From assembly GCA_963676165.1 (NCBI GenBank), contig OY781043.1, positions 3,100,001-3,164,000 on the forward strand: 64,000 nt of DNA. The letters are read 5' to 3'. The notes below the pieces were generated by a model. The model did not search any database. It saw only the letters and a program-made list of their open reading frames with translations, and had not been told where the DNA came from. A program made the translations under genes and the position numbers. This stretch comes from JAQIBY01 sp963676165. Lineage in GTDB: Bacteria; Bacteroidota; Bacteroidia; Bacteroidales; ML635J-15. Shown here in pieces: positions 1 to 8,282 of this stretch; position 1 is the first letter of the stretch, and every line of letters begins with the position of its first letter.

Positions 1-177
1 GAATTATCTCTTTTACAATACCAACTCTACGACATAAACGGAAAACTTTTGCGAACAGAAAAGATTACAGGAAGCCAAACAAATATTGCTATGGGAAACC
101 TTGTGCCAGCGACTTATTTCGTGAAAGTTATCAGGGAAAATAAAGAAGTAAAAATCTTTAAAATCATAAAAAACTGA
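1..177 (+). CDS. C-terminal end of a T9SS-sorted secreted protein (partial)
   Basis: Frame 1 is open from the first base to a TGA at 175-177 and gives 58 residues. The segment has the usual pattern of a type A T9SS sorting domain: YDINGKLLRTEKI, then a hydrophobic turn NLVPATYFVKVI, then a basic tail ending KIFKIIKN. Such tails direct export across the outer membrane by the type IX system and are cleaved there. The rest of the protein lies outside the window, so its function is unknown. The stop is 5 bp before the next gene on the same strand, so the two may be cotranscribed. Confidence 0.8.
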   Translation, partial: ELSLLQYQLYDINGKLLRTEKITGSQTNIAMGNLVPATYFVKVIRENKEVKIFKIIKN

Positions 178-182
178 ACACA

Positions 183-3011
183 ATGAAAAAAATAAAAGTA
201 ACAATAATTAGCACATTAACAGTTTTGTTAATTAGCACATTGAGCTTTGCCCAATCACCCGAAAAAATGAGTTATCAGGCAGTAATCAGAGATGCAAATA
301 ATGCATTAGTAACCAACCAGCAAATAGGAATGCAAATAAGCATTTTGCAAAGCTCTGCAAGTGGAACAGCGGTTTACACCGAAACCCACGATGCCACTAC
401 CAATGCCAATGGTTTGGTAACTGTCGAAATAGGAGCGGGAGATATTGTAAGTGGTGATTTTTCAACCATAGATTGGAGTGCCGATACCTATTTTATTAAA
501 ACAGAAACCGACCCCACAGGAGGCACAAACTACACCATTACAGGTGTAAGCCAATTGTTAAGTGTACCTTATGCTTTACATGCAAAAACGGCGGAAACAG
601 TTACAGGTGAAATAACCGAAACCGACCCAATCTTTACAAGCAGCGAGGCAGCCAATATAACTGCAACCGATATTACCAATTTAGAAAATCTTTCAGGGGT
701 AAACACGGGTGACCAAGACCTAAGCACCTTGGCAACCAAAACCGCCTTGGGCGATTCAACCGCACAAGTACGTAGCGAGATACCTGATGTAAGCGAGTTT
801 TTAACTTCCGAAACCGACCCGACATTTACAAGCAGTCAGGCAGCCAATATTGATGCAACTGATATTACCAATTTGGGTAATCTTTCAGGCACCAACACGG
901 GCGACCAAGACCTAAGTACTTTGGCAACCAAAACCGCTTTAGGCGATTCAACGGCACAGGTTCGCAGCGAAATACCGGATGTCAGCGGGTTTTTAAGTGC
1001 CGAAACCGACCCGACATTTACAAGCAGTCAGGCAGCCAATATTGATGTAACCGATATTACCAATTTGGGTAATCTTTCAGGCACCAACACGGGCGACCAA
1101 GACCTAAGCACATTGGCAACCAAAACCGCTTTAGGCGACTCAACCGCACAGGTACGCAGTGAGATACCCGATGTCAGCGGGTTTTTAACTTCTGAAACCG
1201 ACCCGACATTTACAAGCAGTCAGGCAGCCAATATTGATGTAACCGATATTACCAATTTAGGAAATCTTTCAGGCACAAACACGGGCGACCAAGACCTAAG
1301 CACATTGGCAACCAAAACCGCTTTAGGCGACTCAACCGCACAGGTACGCAGTGAGATACCCGATGTCAGCGGGTTTTTAACTTCTGAAACCGACCCAATT
1401 TACGGAGCAAGTCAGGCAGCGAGTATCACCGCAACCGACATTACCAATTTAGGAAATCTTTCAGGGGTAAACACAGGCGACCAAGACCTAAGTACTTTGG
1501 CAACTAAAACCGCCTTGGGAGATTCCACGGCACAGGTTCGTAGCGAAATTCCTGATGTAAGCAGTTTCCTTACTACCGAAACCGACCCATTATATTCAGC
1601 TAGTCAAGCCGCAAGTATTACCGCAACCGACATTACCAATTTGGGTAACTTGTCAGGAGTAAACACAGGCGACCAAGACCTAAGCACATTGGCGACTAAA
1701 ACTGCATTGGGCGATTCCACGGCACAGGTTCGTAGCGAAATACCTGATGTAAGCGAGTTTTTAACTTCCGAAACCGACCCGACATTTACAAGCAGTCAGG
1801 CAGCCAATATTGATGCAGGTGACATAACCAATTTAGGAAACCTTTCAGGTGTAAATACCGGCGACCAAGACCTAAGCACATTGGCAACTAAAACCGCTTT
1901 GGGTGATTCAACCGCACAAGTACGTAGCGAGATACCTGATGTAAGCGGGTTTTTAACAAGCTATACCGAAACCGACCCGACATTTACAAGCAGTCAGGCA
2001 GCGAACATTACAGCAAGCGACATTACTAATTTGAGTAATCTTTCAGGCGTAAACACGGGCGACCAGGATTTAAGTACCTTAGCAACCAAAACCGCTTTGG
2101 GCGATTCAACCGCACATGTTCGCAGCGAAATACCCGATGTAAGCGGAATAGCAAACAATGAACAAGCTATACAAGACACAGCTGCCCAAATCCGTGCCGA
2201 CATTCCCGAAATACCTGCTGGCACTCAAACTGGCGACATGCAATATTGGGATGGTTCTGAATGGATTACTGTTTCCGCAGGAACAACTGGACAGCTGCTT
2301 AGTGTAAATGCTTCGGGAGTACCTGAATGGCAAAATCCTTCTGCCTTAAAAACAGCCTATACCACCCAACCAGATATTAACACAAATGGCGTAGTATTTA
2401 ACGGAGTAGTAAACGCTAACGGTTATACTACTTCGGTAATATTCGAATACGGCACCACTACCGGTTACGGAAACACAATAGTAGCTACTACCACGCTAAG
2501 TGGCACTACTGCCGAAACGGTAGTTAGCAGTACCATTAGCAACCTTACACTGGGCACTGTTTACCATGTGCGTATGGTGGTGGAAAATGTATTTGGCACC
2601 TTTTACAGCAACGATTTGCAATTTACCAATTTATATTACGGAGCCAGTTATGCCGGAGGCCTTGTTTTTGATTTTGACGACTCAGGCAACGGAGTTGTGG
2701 CAGCTACCGAAGACCAAATTAATGGATTCCCAGATTGGGAAACAGCATTTAGCAATTGTTCAAGCTATTCTGTTGACAGTTATGATGATTGGTATTTACC
2801 TTCAATAACAGAACTTACTCTGATGGCTAAAAACCTACATTCAAAGGGATTTGGTTCGTTTACCGACTACCTCTACTGGAGTTCTACCGAGCTCAACGAC
2901 GAGGAGGCGTACGGCATGTTCTTCATCAATTGGGGTGGCAATTTATATTGGCGGCAAGAAGAACCCATGAAGATCCACAACGGTTCCGCCCGTGCTGTCC
3001 GGGCTTTTTAA
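183..3011 (+). CDS. Repeat-rich exported protein with DUF1566/C-type-lectin-like C-terminus, candidate DGR target
   Basis: A 942-aa protein with a signal peptide (residues 1-23, ending SFAQ). It has a Bacteroidota-type N-terminal domain with the motif MSYQAVIRDANN and ends in a lectin-like domain. Between them lie eight tandem 64-residue units (each starting ETDP, with NTGDQDLSTLATKTALGD and VRSEIPDVS), then a fibronectin-like stretch. The last 125 residues look like DUF1566/Fib_succ-type domains (GGLVFDFDD, WYLPSITEL, YWSSTE, final ARAVRAF), which adopt a C-type lectin fold. I see no T9SS tail. The final about 145 bp are much richer in GC and in NNC/NNT codons than the rest, as expected of a variable region made by adenine mutagenesis. 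A role as a surface or tail-fibre-like binding protein is inferred. Confidence 0.82.
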   Translation: MKKIKVTIISTLTVLLISTLSFAQSPEKMSYQAVIRDANNALVTNQQIGMQISILQSSASGTAVYTETHDATTNANGLVTVEIGAGDIVSGDFSTIDWSADTYFIKTETDPTGGTNYTITGVSQLLSVPYALHAKTAETVTGEITETDPIFTSSEAANITATDITNLENLSGVNTGDQDLSTLATKTALGDSTAQVRSEIPDVSEFLTSETDPTFTSSQAANIDATDITNLGNLSGTNTGDQDLSTLATKTALGDSTAQVRSEIPDVSGFLSAETDPTFTSSQAANIDVTDITNLGNLSGTNTGDQDLSTLATKTALGDSTAQVRSEIPDVSGFLTSETDPTFTSSQAANIDVTDITNLGNLSGTNTGDQDLSTLATKTALGDSTAQVRSEIPDVSGFLTSETDPIYGASQAASITATDITNLGNLSGVNTGDQDLSTLATKTALGDSTAQVRSEIPDVSSFLTTETDPLYSASQAASITATDITNLGNLSGVNTGDQDLSTLATKTALGDSTAQVRSEIPDVSEFLTSETDPTFTSSQAANIDAGDITNLGNLSGVNTGDQDLSTLATKTALGDSTAQVRSEIPDVSGFLTSYTETDPTFTSSQAANITASDITNLSNLSGVNTGDQDLSTLATKTALGDSTAHVRSEIPDVSGIANNEQAIQDTAAQIRADIPEIPAGTQTGDMQYWDGSEWITVSAGTTGQLLSVNASGVPEWQNPSALKTAYTTQPDINTNGVVFNGVVNANGYTTSVIFEYGTTTGYGNTIVATTTLSGTTAETVVSSTISNLTLGTVYHVRMVVENVFGTFYSNDLQFTNLYYGASYAGGLVFDFDDSGNGVVAATEDQINGFPDWETAFSNCSSYSVDSYDDWYLPSITELTLMAKNLHSKGFGSFTDYLYWSSTELNDEEAYGMFFINWGGNLYWRQEEPMKIHNGSARAVRAF
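618..2153 (+). repeat. Eight 192-bp in-frame tandem repeats
   Basis: Units start at 618, 810, 1002, 1194, 1386, 1578, 1770 and 1968, with a constant period of 192 bp (64 codons) except for a 6-bp insertion before the last unit. Neighbouring units are nearly identical in DNA, for example 1002-1193 and 1194-1385, so they have been expanded or homogenised recently. The encoded unit is probably a rigid stalk segment that holds the C-terminal domain away from the cell. Confidence 0.9.
2867..3011 (+). other. Candidate DGR variable region (VR)
   Basis: From TGGAGTTCTACC to the stop, codons abruptly become GC-rich. A series of them (CTC, AAC, GAC, TAC, GGC, TTC, TTC, ATC, AAT, GGT, ATC, CAC, AAC) could each derive from AAC or AAT in a template repeat by changes at the first two bases only. 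The end CGTGCTGTCCGGGCTTTT is conserved-looking, like the mutagenesis-homing end of Bacteroidota DGR targets. No template repeat or reverse transcriptase is visible in the window, so mutagenesis would have to act in trans or be lost. Confidence 0.6.
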
Positions 3012-3029
3012 CTATTTACCCCGTGAGAT

Positions 3030-3125
3030 ATGTATTATTACGTATATGTGCTAAAAAGTGAGAAGGACGGTAATAATTACGTTGGTTATACTTCTAATTT
3101 AATTTATTTTGGGAACAGAATTTAA
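3030..3125 (+). pseudogene. GIY-YIG endonuclease N-terminal remnant
   Basis: A 31-codon ORF begins MYYYVYVLKSEKDGNNYVGY, which is the start of a GIY-YIG nuclease domain (the YVYVL and YVGYT strands), but stops after TSNLIYFGNRI. Complete members are about 80-100 aa and carry a catalytic Arg and Glu that are missing here. The sequence up to 3254 has further codon-like stretches (around 3190-3240, containing IERWFEVMRKIENG) without an intact frame. I read this as a decayed gene 18 bp after the surface protein. Confidence 0.55.
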
Positions 3126-3254
3126 AATGCAGCGTCTACTTTTAACAAAAAATCAGAATTTGGAATTTACAATAATACAAAACGGGTATTAGATGAAACC
3201 ATTATCGAGAGATGGTTTGAGGTGATGAGAAAAATTGAAAATGGGATAAACCAA

Positions 3255-4085
3255 CTATTCACTTACCCAGGTAATAATGTATTCCAAATTACAAACGTTT
3301 GGATTTTCAATTTCCCAATGTCCTTTGAGGGAAAACTCCTCAACGCCAAGTTTAAAATGTGCTAGGGCAATTCCGAGATCAACTTTCTGCAAATCTGTAT
3401 TTTTTGTATTTCCCACTTTTTTATCGCGAAGCAAATAAAAGCGGAAACGATTTCCCTGCTTTATCACTCTCCATGGCTGCTTATTCACTGCAGATGGGGC
3501 ACGACGAACCAATTCCAAGGCTTGATGATACAAGTCATTTTCATCAAATTGCATTGAATTTTCCAGCCTTTGCTCAAAAAAGTGCATTTCAAAAGGGTTT
3601 CTCTTGCTTCCATCTGTCAAAGTAAGTCCAAGACGCTCACGTAAAGATTTTTTATCCGCCTTATACCCAACCGGAGTAATGCAAGGAATTGTTTCTGTTT
3701 CAGTAGTTTTCAGCAAAGTACGATAATCACTGCGATTAAACGTTCCACCAACCCAGCAGGTTCCTAGATCTAATCGGGTAAGTTCAATGACAATACGTTC
3801 AAGTGAATAACCGTAATCGACTTCCGAAAAGTCTGCTTTTTCAATACATCCCCCAATGAAATATGCTGCATGTGTAATGAAACCATAAGTTCCCAACTTT
3901 ACTTTTTCTTGTTCTCTGGCTTCAGGTTTTTCAATAAAACCAAAACGAGGCGTAAAACCAAATGGACCTTGATGTGGACTCTCAAGCATATCAAGAATTT
4001 TAGCTTTCACCTCTTGTTCAAGAGGAAGCTTTTTATAATTTCGAATGGAGCGTCTTACTTTAATCGCCTCAATATATGACAGCAT
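3255..4085 (-). CDS. Nitroreductase family protein (TM nitroreductase type)
   Basis: A 276-aa protein with two nitroreductase-like halves. The N-terminus carries the FMN-contacting motif VRRSIRNYKKLPL, followed by a Gly/Pro loop and a segment with LGTCWVGGTF. A second half contains RRAPSAVNKQPWRVI, another typical flavin-pocket motif. The duplicated arrangement matches the putative TM nitroreductase group (PF14512) better than classic NfsB proteins of about 220 aa. It probably uses FMN and NAD(P)H in the cytoplasm; the substrate cannot be inferred. It stands alone, convergent to the surface-protein gene. Confidence 0.85.
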   Translation of the reverse strand: MLSYIEAIKVRRSIRNYKKLPLEQEVKAKILDMLESPHQGPFGFTPRFGFIEKPEAREQEKVKLGTYGFITHAAYFIGGCIEKADFSEVDYGYSLERIVIELTRLDLGTCWVGGTFNRSDYRTLLKTTETETIPCITPVGYKADKKSLRERLGLTLTDGSKRNPFEMHFFEQRLENSMQFDENDLYHQALELVRRAPSAVNKQPWRVIKQGNRFRFYLLRDKKVGNTKNTDLQKVDLGIALAHFKLGVEEFSLKGHWEIENPNVCNLEYIITWVSE

Positions 4086-4159
4086 AACATTTGAATTTGA
4101 TTGACGGACAAAAGTAATAAAAACACAAAAATTATTTCAAAATACTACATCTGTTTCGA

Positions 4160-4570
4160 AAATGAAAAATTCAAGCTCACAGACGGAATGAGTGGAAATA
4201 AGCTATTTTAACGTGAATTCGATCTAAGAAATCCAAATCAGCTTCAAAAGATTTTTTCATATTCAAATGAAATTTTTGAAAGACTATCGGGATAAATTGA
4301 GAAAATTTCATGAACGAATATGGGGAAATATTTGAAGCCTATAAAGGAAAGTCATTTTAATACCATCTTTTGCCTAAAAAATTCTTGAAGTAACCCGTTA
4401 CTACTTCGTATTTTATTAGGCTAAATCTGACATCAAAATGACTTTCTGTTTTAGATTTCTTACGTCGAACTCACGTTATTTTAGTCAATTTTAATTTTTT
4501 CTGTTCCCGCAATTTATCTTCCATAAATATCACATTCAGATTCCTTGGTGATATTATAGTAATATTTTTT
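4160..4570 (-). pseudogene. Relic of a TonB-dependent receptor C-terminus, split by a MITE
   Basis: On the minus strand 4478-4570 and then 4160-4209 read like the tail of the intact receptor gene at 10884-13265. Shared peptides include YYNITKES and DIYG, then the last residues LFPLIPSVSLNFSF. No body of the gene remains. The two parts are separated by a 268-bp element (4210-4477). Removing that element and one copy of its 5-bp target duplication leaves a 23-bp junction of exactly the length found in the intact gene. This is a decayed paralogue, about 6.4 kb from the intact copy. Confidence 0.8.
4210..4477. mobile_element. 268-bp MITE with about 28-bp terminal inverted repeats and nested hairpins
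   Basis: The ends are AACGTGA and TCACGTT. The inverted repeats extend inward for about 28 bp with few mismatches (left arm AACGTGAATTCGA, right arm reverse complement AACGTGAGTTCGA). The element is flanked by ATTTT at 4205-4209 and 4478-4482, a 5-bp target-site duplication. It has no ORF. Inside are nested perfect stems: GAAAGTCATTTT at 4347-4358 with AAAATGACTTTC at 4435-4446; GCCTAA at 4372-4377 with TTAGGC at 4416-4421; GAAGTA at 4387-4392 with TACTTC at 4402-4407. It would need a transposase in trans; the parent family is not identified. Confidence 0.82.
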
Positions 4571-4595
4571 CATCCAATTAAAATTGAAATAGAAG

Positions 4596-4632
4596 AGTAC
4601 TTGCAAAAACACAAGTACCCTTTCTTATTTTT
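4596..4632. terminator. Hairpin with T-rich flank, possible terminator
   Basis: GTACTTG at 4598-4604 pairs with CAAGTAC at 4612-4618 across a 7-nt A-rich loop and is followed on the plus strand by CCTTTCTTATTTTT. The minus-strand flank is moderately T-rich, so it may terminate transcripts leaving the gene at 4881-6326. The rest of 4571-4880 shows nothing recognisable. Confidence 0.4.
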
Positions 4633-4880
4633 ACTAATAATTTGAAAATCCATTTGGGAAATTGTTTGCTTTCACTTTTTTAATTATCTGTTTACAAACA
4701 ACTTCATATAACAGGGCACTATTACCTAACAATGAATGCATTGCTTTTCTCTGTAATCATTTTTTCTCATCTCATCAAGATTTATTCTCAACATTATACG
4801 CATCGAATACAAATATTTTTATGTAAAAAATCACGAACTACAACATCAACACCACAAATGTTTTACAAACACACGAAATA

Positions 4881-6326
4881 TCAATAATTTACAACAACTT
4901 TATTTATTTCTCGATTTTTATTTACTAAAAATTCAATTACATACAATCCACTATTTAAACAACTTGTAAGCTGTATTGTTTCACCTGCACATATCTGTGT
5001 ATTAAAAATCAAATGCCCCAAAGAACTATATACAGTTACACTACCAATTTCTGAAGCATTATTTTTCAAATAAACCAAACCATTGTTATCAGTCCACACA
5101 TCACACAACTCAATATCATCCACATCAAACTCATTACTACTAACAACACCTTGATATTCATAAGCACCAATATCAACAAGTCCATCAGCAATACGATTAT
5201 TACCAACAATATCCTCTACCAAAACAGTATTATTAAGTCCCGCATTAATTAATGGACTTCCAAAAGCAGGGAACAGTCCATCATCATCACTAATAATATC
5301 ATCATCACCCAAAATATTATTAGAATTTTCAAACACTAAATATTCAGAGGAACCAGATAAATCAACAAGATTTAATGACGAGCCAAATAACCCACTTATA
5401 TCATCAGCTGCATTATTAGAAGATTGAGAATTTATAGTTCCGGGGCCACTAATAATTTCTGTAGAAGAAGCTGCATTTGCATAAAACACAGAATTTTTAA
5501 TTGTAATATCCAGCTCATGAGCATTATTAATAACTGCTCCATTACTCCCCGCTTGATTATTATAGACAGTAGAATTCTCTATTCTTAATTGTGATATCCA
5601 AGAATTAAAAATAACTCCTCCTGAGGAATTAGCACTATTATTCACTATTACAGAATTGTAAATGTTTGATGATGATTGATGATTATATATTCCCCCTCCA
5701 TAATTTGCTACATTTCCATTAAAAAAAGCACCAACCAGGTTCACTTCTGCCTCTTGATTATAAATAGCTCCACCAAGACCATTAGCATGATTATTTAAAA
5801 AACTAACATCTTTATAGGTCATATCATCAGTTTGATAATTATACAATGCACCAGCATTATTAAACGCAAAATTATCTTTAAACACAACATCAGAAATTGT
5901 AAACGAAGACAACAACACAGACATTGCACCTCCGGAATTAGAATTCCCATTTTGCAAAATTAAATGATCCATACTAGATGTTGAATCCAAAGCATACAAA
6001 TGAAATATTTGGTAAGTATCTGCTCCATCAATTATTGTATAACCATTTTGTATATTAGAAACAGCATCGTATCCTCCTTTTATAACAACATTATTATACA
6101 AAAACTGCAATGTCCCGGTTATATAAAACGTTCCTGTTGCTAAAAACAAACTGTCCACAACCTCTGAGTCAGTATTTGAAACAGCTATATTTAAATCAGA
6201 AAAAGCAGTCGCCCAAGTTGTGCCATCTCCTCCTTGAGGAGCATTAGGATTTACATAGATTATTGTAGCATGTGCAGAAAAAAACATTAAACACATTAAT
6301 GCTAAAAGCAAAAAAAGTTTTTTCAT
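4881..6326 (-). CDS. Secreted parallel beta-helix protein with T9SS sorting domain
   Basis: A 481-aa protein. Residues 1-20 are a signal peptide (MKKLFLLLALMCLMFFSAHA). The mature start IIYVNPNAPQGGDGTTWATAF is the typical beginning of Bacteroidota right-handed beta-helix proteins of the polymorphic outer membrane / choice-of-anchor Q type. Residues of about 110-300 are short repeating rungs rich in Asn and Gly (SGGAM, NNAGALYN, GLGGAIYN, NYGGGIYN). The last about 80 residues form a type A T9SS sorting domain (VTVYSSLGHLIF then GLYVIEFLVNKNREINKVVV). It probably ends up on the surface or outside the cell; ligand or enzymatic activity cannot be told from the sequence. Monocistronic. Confidence 0.85.
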   Translation of the reverse strand: MKKLFLLLALMCLMFFSAHATIIYVNPNAPQGGDGTTWATAFSDLNIAVSNTDSEVVDSLFLATGTFYITGTLQFLYNNVVIKGGYDAVSNIQNGYTIIDGADTYQIFHLYALDSTSSMDHLILQNGNSNSGGAMSVLLSSFTISDVVFKDNFAFNNAGALYNYQTDDMTYKDVSFLNNHANGLGGAIYNQEAEVNLVGAFFNGNVANYGGGIYNHQSSSNIYNSVIVNNSANSSGGVIFNSWISQLRIENSTVYNNQAGSNGAVINNAHELDITIKNSVFYANAASSTEIISGPGTINSQSSNNAADDISGLFGSSLNLVDLSGSSEYLVFENSNNILGDDDIISDDDGLFPAFGSPLINAGLNNTVLVEDIVGNNRIADGLVDIGAYEYQGVVSSNEFDVDDIELCDVWTDNNGLVYLKNNASEIGSVTVYSSLGHLIFNTQICAGETIQLTSCLNSGLYVIEFLVNKNREINKVVVNY

Positions 6327-6901
6327 AATATAATTCTTTTAAAATATTAGTATGGCTATTTTGCCATAAATGTAATAATAAAAACATAAACTCAAGCTAT
6401 AAATCATCAACAAAAACTACATATTTAACCTGTCGGTCAAATAAAAAATCATGTCCAAAATCTCTTAGTACATAACAAAAAAAATAAATCTCTGATTTTC
6501 AGTAAAATAACCCTGCCCAAATTAAATGAAAACGTTGATTTTCTGTATATTAGAAGAACAATGTCTCTCATTTTTCTAATGGTGAAAATCAACGTCAACA
6601 GTAAAAATACGGAATTCATGTCAATAATGAATGACAATTTCAAGGAAAAATCTAAAGCTTAGTATAGACAGAATTAATTGGAAGTTTGGTCAAATTGACA
6701 TTAACATTTTTAATTTTTTGTCATGCACTTAGAGAGAATAATTATTTTCCAGATTTTAAATTTATCTCAAAAAATCACCTCCCAGACTCACCTTAAAGTA
6801 TTTAAAACTATGGTTTACAATAACACTACTAATTCTGGATTACCCTTTAAAAACTGCTACAAAATCTGCATTCAAATCTAACCTTACCTATTTCAAGTAC
6901 A
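6327..6901. other. Gene-free stretch with one long imperfect hairpin
   Basis: About 575 bp of AT-rich sequence between the beta-helix gene and the XRE-type gene. The only structure seen is an inverted repeat at 6531-6596: ACGTTGATTTTC pairs with GAAAATCAACGT, and an inner ATTAGAA pairs with TTCTAAT. The short minus-strand ORF across it (6449-6643) is compositionally biased and looks spurious. Confidence 0.6.
6531..6596. repeat. Long imperfect inverted repeat
   Basis: The two arms (about 6531-6563 and 6566-6596) match over roughly 28 positions with small internal loops, so either strand could form a long stem. There is no T-run beside it. It could be a decayed mobile-element end, a small structured RNA or a protein-binding site; nothing decides between these. 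Confidence 0.55.
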
Positions 6902-7249
6902 CTACATCTTTTTCTTTAATTGTTGATATTCACTTTCAGTTAACTCAATTTCTACCAAGACTTTTCTTTTTGGCTCCTCTTTTGATTTATATTTTTCCTT
7001 TTCTTCTTGCACCATTTGGTTACTTGGAAAAATACTAGGATTCTTCTTTCTCAAATACTCTGAATACTCTGCAAAATAATCTTTGCCAAGCACTTGACTA
7101 ATTCTTAAAAGTGTATTAGTATCAATTGATGGACGTCTAAACTGTGCATACATATTAGAACGTGTAAAATTTAGCCTCCCAGCATATGTACTGGCTTGCA
7201 TTCCTGACTCTTCATAGTCAGCTCTCAAAATTTTTCCAATGTGTACCAT
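6902..7249 (-). CDS. XRE/lambda-repressor-like helix-turn-helix protein
   Basis: A 115-aa protein. Residues 4-60 read as a lambda-repressor-type HTH (IGKILRADYEESGMQASTYA, then LNFTRSNMYAQFRRPSIDTN and LLRISQVLGKDYF), the layout of small XRE regulators. The C-terminal 50 residues are highly charged and rich in Lys and Glu, probably helical (KEKYKSKEEPKRKVLVEIEL, then ESEYQQLKKK). It likely binds DNA as a dimer; targets are unknown. It points away from the hypothetical gene at 7501, leaving a 250-bp intergenic region in which neither has a clear promoter. Confidence 0.75.
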   Translation of the reverse strand: MVHIGKILRADYEESGMQASTYAGRLNFTRSNMYAQFRRPSIDTNTLLRISQVLGKDYFAEYSEYLRKKNPSIFPSNQMVQEEKEKYKSKEEPKRKVLVEIELTESEYQQLKKKM

Positions 7250-7500
7250 AATCCAAAAATATAGTAAATACCAACCACTTTAAATGAACTACGTACACAA
7301 TTTGTATAATATCCGCAAGCATATCGTTCACTTTTTGTGTATTTTGTTAATTTTAATTCGTCTTTTTGTTCATTATTTAATTACTATATATATGAAAAGT
7401 AAATTACCGAGAAGTTTTATATCACAATTAGAACTAAAGCTTATACCCAAAACTAAGAAAATAATTAAAATTATTACGAATGGTTAAACCTCAGAAATAA

Positions 7501-7896
7501 ATGATGCTGGGATTGCCGTCAAATTACAGAAACAATCCAATACAAATTAGAAGCAATACTATGACTAAAAAGCAAACATCTAACCAACAGATTAATTCCA
7601 CAATAAAACAAAAAGGCATAGACAACTGCTCAAATACAAAAACAGAAAAACAAATGCTTTCAAAAGTAAGCTTTGTTCCAGGTGTTGTTTTCACAAACGG
7701 CACAGATATATTCACACTAGCATCTGGAGAAAATCAACTTTACATTGAGGACTTGAAAACTGATCAAATATTAGATGTTGCATCTATTTCAGATACTTCA
7801 GCAAAGGTACACTTTCAGGCTTTCGGTTGCATACTATCCGGCTTACTAATCTATTCAAATTACAAAATCATAAGCACTCCAATTGATTTTGCTTAG
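7501..7896 (+). CDS. Hypothetical protein
   Basis: A 131-aa ORF that I do not recognise. The second in-frame ATG at 7561 (MTKKQTSNQQ) is an equally plausible start and would give 111 aa. The first half is polar and rich in Gln, Asn, Thr and Lys, probably disordered. The second half has alternating hydrophobic segments (VSFVPGVVFTNG, YIEDLKTDQIL, AFGCILSGLLIYSNYKI) that could form a small beta domain. There is no signal peptide or known motif. Expression is uncertain; it is listed because the frame is clean and the divergent HTH gene suggests a small regulatory pair. Confidence 0.4.
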   Translation: MMLGLPSNYRNNPIQIRSNTMTKKQTSNQQINSTIKQKGIDNCSNTKTEKQMLSKVSFVPGVVFTNGTDIFTLASGENQLYIEDLKTDQILDVASISDTSAKVHFQAFGCILSGLLIYSNYKIISTPIDFA

Positions 7897-8077
7897 CATG
7901 TAATTTTCTTTTGGCATAAATTTTTGCTTCCCCTACAAAATCATGACCAAAAACCAGTGCATTTAATCAACTTTAATATCTCTCGCATAAAGCTCAAATC
8001 TCTCAGATTTCGAAAATTAATAATGTCACCCAACTTTTTTTTGCTGAATCCAAGACTATAGAATCAAACGTTACAAA

Positions 8078-8104
8078 TAAAAAAGCCGGCGTCAACCGGC
8101 TTTC
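8078..8104 (-). terminator. Rho-independent terminator after the tRNA gene
   Basis: Read on the minus strand, AAAGCCGG and CCGGCTTT form a GC-rich stem around a short loop (TTGACG) and run into a T-tract (TTTTTTATTTG). It lies 10 bp beyond the 3' end of the tRNA, the position expected for its terminator. Confidence 0.85.
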
Positions 8105-8113
8105 ATTTGAGAG

Positions 8114-8187
8114 TGGGCCCACATGGGCTTGAACCATGGACCCCCTGATTATGAGTCAGGTGCTCTAACCAACTGAGCTATAGGCCC
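8114..8187 (-). tRNA. tRNA with anticodon CAU (Ile2 or elongator Met)
   Basis: The minus strand folds as a 74-nt cloverleaf. The acceptor arm is GGGCCTA with TGGGCCC, the D arm contains AGCTCAGTTGG, the anticodon stem is CCTGA/TCAGG around loop CTCATAA (anticodon CAT), and the T arm contains GGTTCAAGC. The discriminator base is A and CCA is not encoded. The loop CTCATAA occurs both in elongator tRNA-Met and in the tRNA-Ile2 whose C34 is changed to lysidine; the G1-C72 acceptor stem and A73 fit Ile2, but sequence alone does not settle it. A terminator follows. Confidence 0.93.
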
Positions 8188-8282
8188 CAAATTTGTGAGT
8201 GCAATATTAATACTTTTTTCGCTTTTTTACAAGCTACATTCACAAATTTATATTCCTAGACAATCGAATAAACTTAGCAACA

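Noticed and set aside
6449..6643. 64-aa ORF on the minus strand
   Set aside because: Biased hydrophobic composition, no start signal, and it runs through an inverted repeat; likely chance.
7284..7487. 67-aa ORF between the XRE gene and the hypothetical gene
   Set aside because: AT-rich chance frame without recognisable features; low-complexity Ile/Lys content.
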